Shown: piece by piece, positions 45,393-55,206 of the stretch | Layout: each line of letters begins with the position of its first letter | Position numbering within the stretch: the first letter of the stretch is position 1 | Origin: Acidobacteriota bacterium | GTDB lineage: Bacteria > Acidobacteriota > Terriglobia > Terriglobales > Acidobacteriaceae | Direction of reading: 5' to 3' | NCBI GenBank assembly: GCA_021792135.1 | Contig: JAJYVF010000001.1 | Location: 186,001 to 250,000, forward strand | DNA: 64,000 nucleotides | Notes under the pieces: generated by a model | Told to the model about the DNA's origin: nothing | The model's database searches: none | What the model saw: only the letters and a program-made list of their open reading frames with translations | Program-made: the position numbers and the translations under genes

Positions 45393-46451
45393 ATGATTCC
45401 GACGCTCGAATGGACCCCGGAGGGGGTGAGATTCCTCGATCAGACGCGGCTTCCTCTCGAGGAAACCTACGTTCTGGCAACCACTTACCAGCAGGTGGCA
45501 GAGGTCATCACCACCATGGTGGTTCGCGGCGCTCCGGCCATCGGAGTTTCGGCGGCGATGGGCCTGGCGATGGGCGTGAAAAGCAGCCAGGCGGCGACGG
45601 TTCCGTCGCTGGCAGCGGAGTTCGAGACGATGTGCCGGACCCTGGCGGCTACGCGGCCGACGGCGGTGAACCTCTTCTGGGCCATCGAGAGGATGAAGCA
45701 GCTCTTCTCCACAGTGATATCGGTACCCGGGACGACGGTGGAAACGGTCCGGAAGGCGCTGACTGAGGAAGCGCTGCGCATGTATGACGAGGACATCGCC
45801 GCGTGCCGCCAGATGGGCGCCCACGGCGCGCCGCTGCTGCCGGTGTCCGGCGGAGTGCTGACCCACTGCAATGCCGGAGCGCTGGCGACCTGCGGGTATG
45901 GCACGGCGCTGGGCGTGATCCGCGCCGCCGTGGAGCAGGGACACGAGATTCATGTCTATGCCGACGAGACGCGGCCCTTCCTGCAGGGCGCGCGGCTGAC
46001 GGCCTGGGAGCTGATGCACGACGGGATCCCCACGACGGTGCTGTGCGACAACATGGCGGCCAGCCTGATGCGCCAGGGGAAGATCCGGGCTGTCATCGTC
46101 GGAGCGGACCGCATCGCCGCCAACGGCGATGTGGCCAACAAGATCGGCACCTACGGCGTCGCGGTGCTGGCCAAGGAGCATGGGATTCCCTTCTTCGTGG
46201 CCGCGCCCTGGTCGACGGTTGACCTGCGGACGGCAACCGGAGATGCGATCCCCATCGAGCAGCGGCCGGAGATCGAGGTGACCCACCATGCCGGACGGCA
46301 GCTCACGCCGCATGGGGTCGGGATCGAGAACCCGGCCTTCGACGTGACTCCGGCCCGGTACGTGACGGCGATCATCACCGAGCGCGGTGTGCTGCGGCCG
46401 CCCTACAGCGAGTCGCTCCAGGAGCTGGCGGGCGCGGCATCGGCCAGCTGA
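45393..46451 (+). CDS. mtnA: S-methyl-5-thioribose-1-phosphate isomerase
   Basis: 352-residue MtnA of the methionine salvage pathway; isomerises methylthioribose-1-phosphate to methylthioribulose-1-phosphate. Hallmarks: [60 protein letters not shown] with the catalytic Cys, and [21 protein letters not shown] with the catalytic Asp. An in-frame ATG at 45285 has a much better ribosome-binding site (GGAGGG) and would add 36 residues that do not resemble MtnA. Length and homology favour 45393. Confidence 0.94.
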   Translation: MIPTLEWTPEGVRFLDQTRLPLEETYVLATTYQQVAEVITTMVVRGAPAIGVSAAMGLAMGVKSSQAATVPSLAAEFETMCRTLAATRPTAVNLFWAIERMKQLFSTVISVPGTTVETVRKALTEEALRMYDEDIAACRQMGAHGAPLLPVSGGVLTHCNAGALATCGYGTALGVIRAAVEQGHEIHVYADETRPFLQGARLTAWELMHDGIPTTVLCDNMAASLMRQGKIRAVIVGADRIAANGDVANKIGTYGVAVLAKEHGIPFFVAAPWSTVDLRTATGDAIPIEQRPEIEVTHHAGRQLTPHGVGIENPAFDVTPARYVTAIITERGVLRPPYSESLQELAGAASAS

Positions 46452-46465
46452 AGCTCACACGCTGT

Positions 46466-46493
46466 GGCCTCTGTCGGGTAAAGCGCAGAGGCC
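46466..46493. terminator. Hairpin between convergent mtnA and acyltransferase genes
   Basis: GGCCTCTG and CAGAGGCC form an 8-bp perfect stem with a 12-base loop, 15 bp after the mtnA stop. No U-tract follows on either strand, so its strength as a terminator is uncertain. Confidence 0.45.
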
Positions 46494-46544
46494 GCCGGAC
46501 TTCGCGCCACGCCCGCATGCACCGAAGAGGAGGGGTGGCGCTGC

Positions 46545-47603
46545 TCAGGCCAGCAACCGAATCCACCGGCGCGCGGGCTGCTCCACGACGATGAAGGTGA
46601 CCAGCGAGCCAATCAGCAGGAGCACCGGATAGATCAGCGACCGCGGCGCGGGGAGTTCGAGCCCGCGGCTGATGCAGAGCGCGATCCAGTTGCGGATGGG
46701 CGTCTGCAGGATGTAGATGGCGTAGCTCGCCTGGCCCAGCAGCACCAGCGGCGCGAATTCCAGCCAGGTTCGGATCCGGCTCTCCTGACGCGCAAGAATC
46801 CAGATCAGCGCGGCAAAGGGCACGATCACCAGGATGACAAGCCGGTGAAGATTGAGGGAAAGAAGAAGCAGGAAGGCCACCAGGCACAGCGCGATCGCGG
46901 CGCGGCCGGCGCGCGGTTGTTTCGCCGGCGGCAACGTCGCCAGCAGCATCCCGAGAAAGAACTCAGGAAGGCGCAGCAGGGGAAGCGGTACGTGGCGGCA
47001 CAGCCACGACGCCCGGGTGATAGCGGCCTGTGGTCCATCGATGGCCAGCGCCAGGAGGATGGTGAGAGCCACGGCAAGCCCAGGCCGGCGGATGCGCGCC
47101 AGAAGCGCCAGCAGGACGGGGAAGCTCAGGTAGAAAAACCACTCCACCGAGAGGGTCCAGGCGGGATAATTCCAGGCATCGGGAAATCGGGAGGGGAGCG
47201 TGGTCCAGGACTGGACCATCAGCAGAACCGCGGCGGTTTTGTGAGATTCCGCGGTGTAGAACGGCAGCTGCAGGAGCAGGGCCAGCAGATATACGGGATA
47301 GATGCGCGCAAAGCGCGCGACCAGGAACGGCCTGAAACTCCTGCTGGTCCACTTCGCGGCATAGGTTCTGGTAAGCAGGAATCCGGAGAGCATGAAGAAG
47401 AACGAGACAGCCAGATAGCCGTGAGCCAGAAAGATGCCCAGCGGCCCGTGCGCGCGTGCCTTTCGCAGCGTCAGGTGGAAGGCGACGACGTAAGCAGCGG
47501 CGAAGAAGCGGAGGCTCGTGAGCGAATGGAGACGCGACGGGCGGCGTTCTGCCAGGGTCGGGGGCGGTGGCAATGCAACTCTCGGAACAGGGAAGGACAA
47601 CAC
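46545..47603 (-). CDS. Acyltransferase 3 family membrane protein (OafA/YrhL-like)
   Basis: 352-residue integral membrane O-acyltransferase that acetylates or otherwise acylates exported carbohydrates. About ten hydrophobic segments. The N-terminal signature LTSLRFFAAAYVVAFHLTLR holds the conserved R/H, followed by GYLAVSFFFMLSGFLLTRTY and WNYPAWTLSVEWFFYLSFPVLL, a hallmark of the family. Start is TTG at 47603. The target is unknown; it might modify surface glycans such as those made by the GT2 protein, which is inference only. Confidence 0.88.
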   Translation of the reverse strand: MLSFPVPRVALPPPPTLAERRPSRLHSLTSLRFFAAAYVVAFHLTLRKARAHGPLGIFLAHGYLAVSFFFMLSGFLLTRTYAAKWTSRSFRPFLVARFARIYPVYLLALLLQLPFYTAESHKTAAVLLMVQSWTTLPSRFPDAWNYPAWTLSVEWFFYLSFPVLLALLARIRRPGLAVALTILLALAIDGPQAAITRASWLCRHVPLPLLRLPEFFLGMLLATLPPAKQPRAGRAAIALCLVAFLLLLSLNLHRLVILVIVPFAALIWILARQESRIRTWLEFAPLVLLGQASYAIYILQTPIRNWIALCISRGLELPAPRSLIYPVLLLIGSLVTFIVVEQPARRWIRLLA

Positions 47604-47758
47604 AGAACCGCAGCAATAGAGATTTGGGCGACTATTACGATGCCGGCTGCGCTCCTCCGGGATGCTCGTCAGCTTTTCATGCCACTCCAGACGGCAGTCC
47701 GGAAGGATGTGCTCCGCGGGCGTACCATGGTGGGTGGCAGTTCGAAGCGGAGGTTTCT

Positions 47759-48139
47759 TTGGCTGAGTCCGTTGCCGGCTACCGGTATGAGACCCGTCTC
47801 AACGTCCTGCATCAGCCGCTCGAGGTCATCGACGAAAAGGCGCTCGCCGATGCCTGCGAGTACAGATGGTTCAACCAGACGCTTTGCCAGGTGAACAGCA
47901 GCGTTGTGCGCATGGCGGTGATTGAGGGCGAGTACCACTGGCACCGGCACACAGAGGACGACGAGTTCTTCTATGTGGTCGAGGGGCGGCTGCTGATTGA
48001 CCTTGAGGGCCGCACGGTGGAGCTGGCTCCGCGCCAGGGCTTTGTGGTCCCGCGGGCTGCCATGCACCGCACCCGGGCTCCGGAGCGGACCGTGATCCTG
48101 ATGGTCGAGAACGCCGGGATCGTTCCCACCGGCAACTGA
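47759..48139 (+). CDS. Cupin domain-containing protein
   Basis: 126-residue single-domain cupin. Metal-binding motif 1 is visible as EYHWHRHTEDDEFFYVVEG (HxH then E), and motif 2 as PRQGFVVPRAAMHRTRAPE (P then H). TTG 47759 is chosen because GGAGG lies about five bases upstream and because the frame further 5' has implausible composition. Start of strong homology is near EYRWFNQTLCQVN. Function (binding versus enzyme) unknown. It lies 96 bp upstream of pgi, on the same strand. Confidence 0.78.
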   Translation: MAESVAGYRYETRLNVLHQPLEVIDEKALADACEYRWFNQTLCQVNSSVVRMAVIEGEYHWHRHTEDDEFFYVVEGRLLIDLEGRTVELAPRQGFVVPRAAMHRTRAPERTVILMVENAGIVPTGN

Positions 48140-48235
48140 AGGCGAAAATTCCACTAACTTCCGCCGCCCGGTGCGACGCAAGGCGCCGCGCCGGAATCTG
48201 AATGAGCAAGCGAAACTCCCCAGGAGAGAATAACG

Positions 48236-49894
<1,659 letters not shown>

Positions 49895-50045
49895 ATCAGT
49901 GCCACGCGCGCCTTTCGCCGGAACATTCCATCGAATAGTGTGTTGATACAGGGCAAAAGGTGACGCTTCGGGCAGAGCTGCGTCTGAGTGTTGAACACCC
50001 ACACGACCGGCAGGATGGAGCGAGGCTGAAGCGCGGGAGCGCGGA

Positions 50046-51374
50046 ATGATGCGTACGAGTACGGGGTATTGGAAGCTTTCACTGAGGACGGGCGCGGCGG
50101 CAGCGCTCGCAGTCTGCCTCTGGATTCCGGCGGGAAGCCTGGCGTGGGCCCAGGGTACGACAGCCGAGCCGCAGCAGGGCGCGCAGTCCGACGGGGACAT
50201 CCAGTCGCAGGTAGCGAACGCGCTGGCCCGCGATCCCGCCCTCCAGAACCAGCAGGTCAGGGCCTATACCTCGAACGGGATCGTGACCCTGACCGGCACC
50301 GTGCAGACGGAGCAGCAGCGGCAGGAGGCGGAGACCGTAGCTGCCGGGGTGCCGGGGGTGAGCGGTATCGAGAACGATCTGAATGTGACGGAGACTGCCA
50401 ATCAGGGGCAGAACCCACCGCCGCCGCCGGCGACGAGCCAGCCGGAGCAGGTACCACCGTCGCCCGATGCCGAGCAGGTACCGCCGCCGCCCGATGCCGG
50501 GCAGGTACCCGCGCCGCCCGACGCCGGGCAGGTACCGTCGCCGCCCGATGCCGGGCAGGTACCGCCGCCGCCCGACGCCGGGCAGGCGCCCGCGCCAGCC
50601 AGCCCGGAGCAGGTTCCTCCTCCGCCGCCGCCCGACCAGGTAACACCGCAGGCGCAGTACCCTCAGCAGGGCGGCAGTGGACAGTATCCCGGGCAGCCAG
50701 GATACAACTCTCCGGTCAGCGGGCCGGTCACGATCCCGGCAGGAACGCTGCTGCAGGTTCGCACCAGCGATGCGCTGGACCTGAGCCAGCTGCAGGATGG
50801 GGCCAGTTTCCAGGGGACGGCGGCAAGCGACGTGTTTGAGGGCAACGTGCTGGCCATCCCGCGGGGAGCGGTCGTCGAGGGCACGGTCGTTCATGTGAAG
50901 AAGCCGGGCGCGCTGGGCGGCGCCGGCGAGCTGCAGCTGCAGGTCACGGCGGTGGATCTGGGGGGCAGGGCCTATCCGGTGAACACCGATATCTGGTCGA
51001 GCCAGAGCAGGAGCAAGACCGGCTACACGGCGACGAATACGGTCGGCGGAGCGCTGCTTGGAGCACTCATCGGCGGCCTGCTGGGGCGGGGGCCGGGCGT
51101 GGCGGCTGGCGCGCTGGTCGGGGGCGTAGGGGGGATGGCGGCCTCGGCAGCGACCCACGGACCCGGGCAGGGTCTTCCGGCGGAAACGCTGCTGAACTTC
51201 CACCTGACCCGCGCGGCCTCGGTGCAGCCGGTTTCCTGGCAGGAAGCGCAACAGCTGGCACAGAACGCGCCGCGCCTGCAGCGGAGAACGGTGTACATGA
51301 CACCGTATCCCTATCCTTATGCTTACTCCTATCCGTATCCGTATTACCCGTATCGGATGTATTACGGCTGGTAA
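50046..51374 (+). CDS. Exported BON-domain protein with Pro-rich repeats and glycine zipper
   Basis: 442 residues. Signal peptide to about residue 36 (SLAWAQ), BON domain at about 48-115 (SQVANALARDPALQNQQVRAYT ... VTLTGTVQTEQQRQE), then five 9-residue units QVPxPPDAG and a further Pro/Gln linker, a domain starting VTIPAGTLLQVRTSDALDL, a glycine-zipper segment (GGALLGALIGGLLGRGPGVAAGALVGGVGG), and a Tyr/Pro-rich tail (YPYPYAYSYPYPYYPY). The second half is paralogous to the lipoprotein at 59104. The BON domain and zipper suggest membrane association in the periplasm. Function unknown. Confidence 0.78.
   Translation: MMRTSTGYWKLSLRTGAAAALAVCLWIPAGSLAWAQGTTAEPQQGAQSDGDIQSQVANALARDPALQNQQVRAYTSNGIVTLTGTVQTEQQRQEAETVAAGVPGVSGIENDLNVTETANQGQNPPPPPATSQPEQVPPSPDAEQVPPPPDAGQVPAPPDAGQVPSPPDAGQVPPPPDAGQAPAPASPEQVPPPPPPDQVTPQAQYPQQGGSGQYPGQPGYNSPVSGPVTIPAGTLLQVRTSDALDLSQLQDGASFQGTAASDVFEGNVLAIPRGAVVEGTVVHVKKPGALGGAGELQLQVTAVDLGGRAYPVNTDIWSSQSRSKTGYTATNTVGGALLGALIGGLLGRGPGVAAGALVGGVGGMAASAATHGPGQGLPAETLLNFHLTRAASVQPVSWQEAQQLAQNAPRLQRRTVYMTPYPYPYAYSYPYPYYPYRMYYGW
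50445..50579 (+). repeat. Five 27-bp tandem repeats encoding QVPxPPDA units
   Basis: Five in-frame 27-bp copies starting at 50445, 50472, 50499, 50526 and 50553, each containing CAGGTACC and CCGCCCGA. They encode the Pro-rich linker of the BON protein. Near-identity at DNA level, including silent sites, suggests recent expansion. Confidence 0.85.
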
Positions 51375-51476
51375 ACTCATAAGCAACGGGGAGTATCAAT
51401 TTTCGGGCCGGGCATTGCATCCGGCCCTGGGCTCTCCCATCCCCGCGGGCCGATTCAGCGTCCAACGAAGAGCAGA

Positions 51477-52403
51477 GTGAACCAGACAGCTACATTGGAA
51501 TCCGTTCCCGGCCAGGCCTCGTTCAGGAACGCAGAGGCCGGCACGGCACCGCCGCAGGCCGGACGTCGCCTGACGCGGCGGCATTTCGTTGCGCTCACAG
51601 CCGCCTCGCTCGGGGGGCTGGCCTTGTATGCCGGCGAGATTTCGCGGCATGAGCTGAGCGTCGAGGAGCATACGGTCCATCTCCCGCGGCTGCCGGACGC
51701 CTTCCGCGGGATGCGGGTGGTGCAGATCTCCGACTTCCACTACACGGAATACACCGAGCCGTATTTTCTGCAGAGGGTGGTCCGGCAGGTCAACCGGCTG
51801 CAGCCGGATCTGGTGGTTCTGACGGGAGACTTCGTCAGCTTCGGGCCGTGGGGGCACGCCTATGCCCGGCGGCATGCGCCGGGGTGCGCCGCCATCCTGA
51901 GCGGCATCGAGTGCCCGCTGCGCTACGCCATCCTCGGGAACCACGACGTGGTGGTGGGTTCAAAGTATGTCGTCGGGCCGCTGAAGGATCATGGCATCCC
52001 CACGCTGGTGAACCAGTCGGTTGCGCTGGAACGGGACGGGAGGCGGCTGTGGCTGGTTGGGGTGGGCGATGTGTGCGAGCAGCAGTACGATGCGGCCCAG
52101 GCGTTTTCCCATCCGGGAAGGAACAGCGGCGAGGCGATTATCACGCTCATGCACGAGCCGGACGTTCTGCCCCAGATCGCGGCTTACAACGCCGACCTGA
52201 TGCTTTCCGGGCACACCCACGGGGGGCAGGTACGGATCCCCTTTCTGCCGCCCATCATTCTGCCGCCGTACGGCCGGCGGTATGTCGAAGGGTTCTTCCG
52301 CTACGGGCCGACGCAGCTGTATGTGAATCGCGGCATCGGCGCGGTGGGGCTGCCGTTCCGGTTCCGGTGTCCGCCGGAGATCACGCTGTTCCACCTGGTG
52401 TGA
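51477..52403 (+). CDS. Metallophosphoesterase with Tat-like signal
   Basis: 308-residue calcineurin-like phosphoesterase of the YkuE/LpxH-neighbour type. A twin-arginine-like segment, RRLTRRHFVALTAASLGGLA, precedes the enzyme domain, so it is probably exported or membrane-tethered by an uncleaved helix. Metal motifs: QISDFHYTEY (D-x-H), LVVLTGDFVSFG (GD), AILGNHDVVVG (GNHD), IITLMHEPD and LMLSGHTHGGQV (GHTH). Substrate unknown; exported members often hydrolyse nucleotides, cyclic nucleotides or UDP-lipids. Start GTG 51477. Confidence 0.88.
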   Translation: MNQTATLESVPGQASFRNAEAGTAPPQAGRRLTRRHFVALTAASLGGLALYAGEISRHELSVEEHTVHLPRLPDAFRGMRVVQISDFHYTEYTEPYFLQRVVRQVNRLQPDLVVLTGDFVSFGPWGHAYARRHAPGCAAILSGIECPLRYAILGNHDVVVGSKYVVGPLKDHGIPTLVNQSVALERDGRRLWLVGVGDVCEQQYDAAQAFSHPGRNSGEAIITLMHEPDVLPQIAAYNADLMLSGHTHGGQVRIPFLPPIILPPYGRRYVEGFFRYGPTQLYVNRGIGAVGLPFRFRCPPEITLFHLV

Positions 52404-52529
52404 GTTGCGGCTGGGATCCTGGGAAAAAATTTCGTTAGGCTCTGAGCCCGGTGTCCTGTTTTCAGCGGGTTAGCGGAGGCGGTATCCCTGGACCTCGGCG
52501 AAGTGTCTGATTCGGGGTCAGATCCAGCT

Positions 52530-52721
52530 CGGCCGCGTCTGCTGCAGAGTCGGCTGAGATTGCCGCAGGCCCGGCCGTCTTCGCTTCCGATGACAGGAAA
52601 CCCATCAGTTGCCACTCGGCCGAGTTTGCATCAGCTTCGGCCGAGTTTGCGGGGGACTCGGCCGAGGTTGGATCACTCACGGCTGAGTCTGAGTCAGCCC
52701 CGGCCGAGTTTGCCGGCGAGG
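52530..52721. repeat. Eight 21-bp-spaced palindromic cores (CGGCCGAG)
   Basis: Cores resembling CGGCCGAG start at 52530, 52551, 52572, then after a 24-bp insertion at 52617, 52638, 52659, 52680 and 52701: exactly 21 bp apart inside each block. The best copies extend to the palindrome CTCGGCCGAG and are followed by TTTGC. 21 bp is two helical turns, so protein bound to each core would sit on the same DNA face. It would also give heptapeptide repeats (SAEADAN-like on the minus strand) if translated, but the only frame starts inside a terminator hairpin. Confidence 0.8.
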
Positions 52722-52742
52722 AGTTTTCAAAAAGCGCAGAAA

Positions 52743-52760
52743 GTGCGGCCTGGGCCGCAC
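52743..52760. terminator. 8-bp perfect hairpin GTGCGGCC/GGCCGCAC
   Basis: Stem of 8 bp around two bases, seven bases before the larger hairpin at 52767. On the plus strand AAGGAAAAAG follows it. Together they form a strong double hairpin bordering the repeat array. Confidence 0.4.
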
Positions 52761-52766
52761 AAGGAA

Positions 52767-52801
52767 AAAGCTCCATTCGCGACGAGGCTGAATGGAGCTT
52801 T
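52767..52801. terminator. 12-bp perfect hairpin, likely bidirectional terminator
   Basis: AAAGCTCCATTC and GAATGGAGCTTT pair without mismatch around an 11-base loop. On the minus strand a run TTTTTCC follows; on the plus strand CCTTATTT follows. A typical bidirectional intrinsic terminator; it lies 3 bp from the stop of a minus-strand open frame (52804-53061). Confidence 0.75.
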
Positions 52802-53188
52802 CCTTATTTGTCAGCGTAGGCGCTGCGGAGAGCGGGAGCAAGTGAAATCGGAGCCCTGGACGGTACGGAGGTAACGGGATGGGTAGAGCGGTCCCGCCCC
52901 GACGGAGGCCAGGGAGATTTCGGAACCGTGAAAGATCGGCCGCTCGGCTTCCAATGAGCGCTCGATATCGGAGCGATGTAGAAGCGACATGACTGCGCTT
53001 CGAATTGGGCTGGGATTATTGACATCCGGGGCTTTGCTGACTGGCAGGCTCCGCTCGCCACTGCGAGGATGCTACACGGCGCAGAGCGCGAGTGCGCTAT
53101 TGAGACATGGGCTAGCTGCGCTGCTCGTTAAGCGCGTTTCTGAAGGAAAGATTCAGGTGGGTGAGGGCGGACGAAAGATCGCCTGGGA

Positions 53189-53389
53189 CTACCGGAATAC
53201 TCCGTAGCTCGGCACAGAAATCGCCTTCGGCCCGAGATTACGAAGTGCAGCCGTATTCTCCGGTGCCGTGAAGAAGCTATTGATCGTAATCGTACCGGCG
53301 AGGGAGGGGGCCGTTGATTCGCACTCGTACGGGCTCGCTCCGTGGACTTCCACGCGCCGAATCTCGTCTTGATTGATCACCTTTTCCAT
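53189..53389 (-). CDS. Small hypothetical protein, 66 aa
   Basis: MEKVINQDEIRRVEVHGASP, then YECESTAPSLAGTITINSFF and TAPENTAALRNLGPK. Normal amino-acid composition, unlike chance frames in this GC-rich DNA, and AGGGG eight bases before the ATG. It lies downstream of the SDH-type proteinase on the same strand, with that gene's terminator between them, and in AT-richer DNA. No family recognised; possibly an accessory partner or unrelated cargo. Confidence 0.4.
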   Translation of the reverse strand: MEKVINQDEIRRVEVHGASPYECESTAPSLAGTITINSFFTAPENTAALRNLGPKAISVPSYGVFR

Positions 53390-53460
53390 ACAATCGCCCC
53401 TATCATCTTAAATGGATGGCTATTCTATCGGATCGTTTCGGAGAAATTTTAAATAAAATC

Positions 53461-53490
53461 AAAAAAACTTAAGTCCAATGGAATCATTGG
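53461..53490 (-). terminator. Intrinsic terminator after the SDH-type proteinase
   Basis: On the minus strand CCAATG-ATTC-CATTGG (6-bp stem, 4-base loop) followed by ACTTAAG and then seven T. It begins 12 bp after the stop at 53503. The seven-base gap between stem and T-run is wider than ideal. Confidence 0.5.
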
Positions 53491-53502
53491 CCTACAGGAA
53501 AG

Positions 53503-54612
53503 TCAATCCACCTTCCTCCAGCCAGATTCAGACTCCACGATGTTGACCTTAACTTCCCCGGGAGCTTGGTACCACGCAGAGATTGTGCCCTTTGCACGAG
53601 CCTCCGACGCACACCGCGTGCTCTCACATACGGCTGCAATCAGTTCGTAGGATACCTGCACAGCCCCGTTAGCTGCATTTTGCACGAGTTGATTCACAAC
53701 CGCACCCCAAACCTGTTGGGCAACGCCGAGGGGAGCATTCGCAGGTAACGGTACTGGCGCGATTGGCTGCAGTGTCGCGGCCGCGCTCGGGTCTGCCAAG
53801 AAAACCTGCAGCGGCGAAAACGGCCGCCTAAGTTCCATGAGGGATTCGAGGCCGGAGTAAGCCTGCCACATGAGCTTTTCAAGAGCGGGGTCACTGTCCG
53901 CGATTTTGAGTTGAAGTTCCTTCGCCCTTCCTCTGGATACCGCGTCACCATGAGCAAAGAAGGCTTTGTTCAGGTTCTCTGCGATCTGTCGCGCCCGTCC
54001 GTTGTCGTCCTCGCCCTTCATGTGCATGTGAAGGAGACGTTCCCCTATGTCAGCAGAAAGTTCGCTCGCGCGCTTCGCGGCCCCAATGTTCAAGGGGTCA
54101 GCGACCTGAAATAGCCGTTCCACCACAGACGAGATGTGAGCCTGTTCCGATATTTGAACATCAGACTCTAGAAAGCGCAGGAAGGCTCCCACATCTTCGT
54201 AAGCAAAGACACGGACCGTGCCGTCTGCTTGGCGCATCTGGATTTGAGGATCAATCGGCCCTAACGACGCGTGAGGGTGCATGAAGATCTGGTCTGCACC
54301 GAGCGAGAAGATCGTCGCTGCGCTGAAGGCCATGTATGGCACGAGAACCGATACATCCGTGAATCGCTCGCGAAGCAGCGACATGAGCTTCCAAGCGGTG
54401 AGCGGATCGCCTCCGGTGCTGTGAATCAGCACGTCAACTGCGGCGCCATCGGGCACTGCGTTAACCTGATCGACAAATTCTCGGACAACGTCAGCAGCCA
54501 TCATCGCGTTGACGCCTGCGCGTGTCGAGGTCGCGTAAACGATCAATGGTCGCTTTCGGTATTCTTCGATTTGCTTGTAGAACTCTCGCCTTTGAGCAAG
54601 GTCCACCGGCAC
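53503..54612 (-). CDS. SDH-type Clp-fold serine proteinase
   Basis: 369-residue protein of the serine dehydrogenase-type proteinase family (SppA/Clp fold, PF01972-like). Evidence: VDVLIHSTGGDPLTAWKL (63-76), a nucleophile-region YMAFSAATIFSLGADQI with Ser97, and MHPHASLGPIDPQIQM (111-126), the family's DPHAVLGPVDPQ motif. No signal peptide or membrane helix, so soluble, probably oligomeric. Start GTG at 54612. The DNA is visibly less GC-rich than its neighbours and codon choice differs (many AAG/GCA/TTC-poor stretches), and it lies beside a broken toxin-antitoxin pair, both consistent with horizontal gain. Substrate unknown. Confidence 0.83.
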   Translation of the reverse strand: MPVDLAQRREFYKQIEEYRKRPLIVYATSTRAGVNAMMAADVVREFVDQVNAVPDGAAVDVLIHSTGGDPLTAWKLMSLLRERFTDVSVLVPYMAFSAATIFSLGADQIFMHPHASLGPIDPQIQMRQADGTVRVFAYEDVGAFLRFLESDVQISEQAHISSVVERLFQVADPLNIGAAKRASELSADIGERLLHMHMKGEDDNGRARQIAENLNKAFFAHGDAVSRGRAKELQLKIADSDPALEKLMWQAYSGLESLMELRRPFSPLQVFLADPSAAATLQPIAPVPLPANAPLGVAQQVWGAVVNQLVQNAANGAVQVSYELIAAVCESTRCASEARAKGTISAWYQAPGEVKVNIVESESGWRKVD

Positions 54613-54957
54613 GCACCTGTGTCCTGACGGCTAAGGGGTAAGCGTCAGGATGGATGGAAAACAGAAATAAGCATACGCGAAGCCGCGGCGGTTGGAGCAT
54701 CAACCGAAGGGGGTATGACAGGATGCGAAAAGTTGCTTCGGAGGTCTGGGCAATCTGGGGACAGACGGGGAGTTCCCCATCCTAACTGACGCAGACCGCA
54801 ATCTGTACCCGAAAACGGGCATCGATCAATATTTCCGCGCGGGCAACATCGGCGCGGATCAGCGAAGGCCGCATCTGACATTGTCGCTACGACCCTCACA
54901 GAGGGGGATGCGAGGGATGACTTGCCGCGGATCGACCGATGGGTCACAATGTGACAC
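54613..54957. other. Intergenic region of the accessory island
   Basis: 345 bp between the divergent proteinase and antitoxin genes. I see only a small inverted repeat, GGGGAGTTCCCC, at 54767-54778 and no convincing frame or promoter. Confidence 0.4.
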
Positions 54958-55206
54958 ATGAAGACGATCACCATCCGCGAACTCCACGAGGCCACTGGAC
55001 GATGGGTTCGGCAGGCACAGGCCGGAGAGGTCTATGTGACGAAAGGCGGACAGCTGATCGCCAAAATCGTCCCGGCGTCGCCTCCCCCGGCACAGCCATT
55101 TTTCGCCAGTCCCGCCTGGACGCGGGCCTTCCTTCGGGAACGCAGCCGGCTGCGGGGCGGAACCGACTCAACCGAAATCATCGGTGAAGACCGCGAAGTC
55201 CGGTGA
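54958..55206 (+). CDS. Phd/YefM-type antitoxin
   Basis: 82-residue antitoxin of the prevent-host-death family. The N-terminus MKTITIRELHEATGRWVRQA followed by GEVYVTKGGQLIAKIVP is the DNA-binding Phd fold; the C-terminal disordered part would wrap the toxin. TGA overlaps the GTG of the PIN-toxin fragment (GTGA), the standard TA arrangement. Antitoxins of this type repress their own promoter. The cognate toxin is truncated (next entry), so this antitoxin appears orphaned. Confidence 0.85.
   Translation: MKTITIRELHEATGRWVRQAQAGEVYVTKGGQLIAKIVPASPPPAQPFFASPAWTRAFLRERSRLRGGTDSTEIIGEDREVR

Larger units (their letters stand above)
52404..53188. other. Gene-poor accessory segment with repeats and hairpins
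   Basis: 785 bp with no convincing gene. Holds the 21-bp repeat array and two strong hairpins (both listed). Downstream of the hairpins a minus-strand frame (52804-53061, 85 codons) ends exactly at the terminator, and a plus-strand frame (52989-53207, 72 codons) begins MTALRIGLGLL, but neither has a ribosome-binding site or recognisable domain. The minus-strand one may be the 3' end of a deleted gene. Confidence 0.5.

Noticed and set aside
52462-52776. 104-aa minus-strand frame with Ser-Ala-Glu heptads
   Set aside because: Its ATG lies within the terminator hairpin and the DNA repeat palindromes explain the pattern better; kept only as a repeat.
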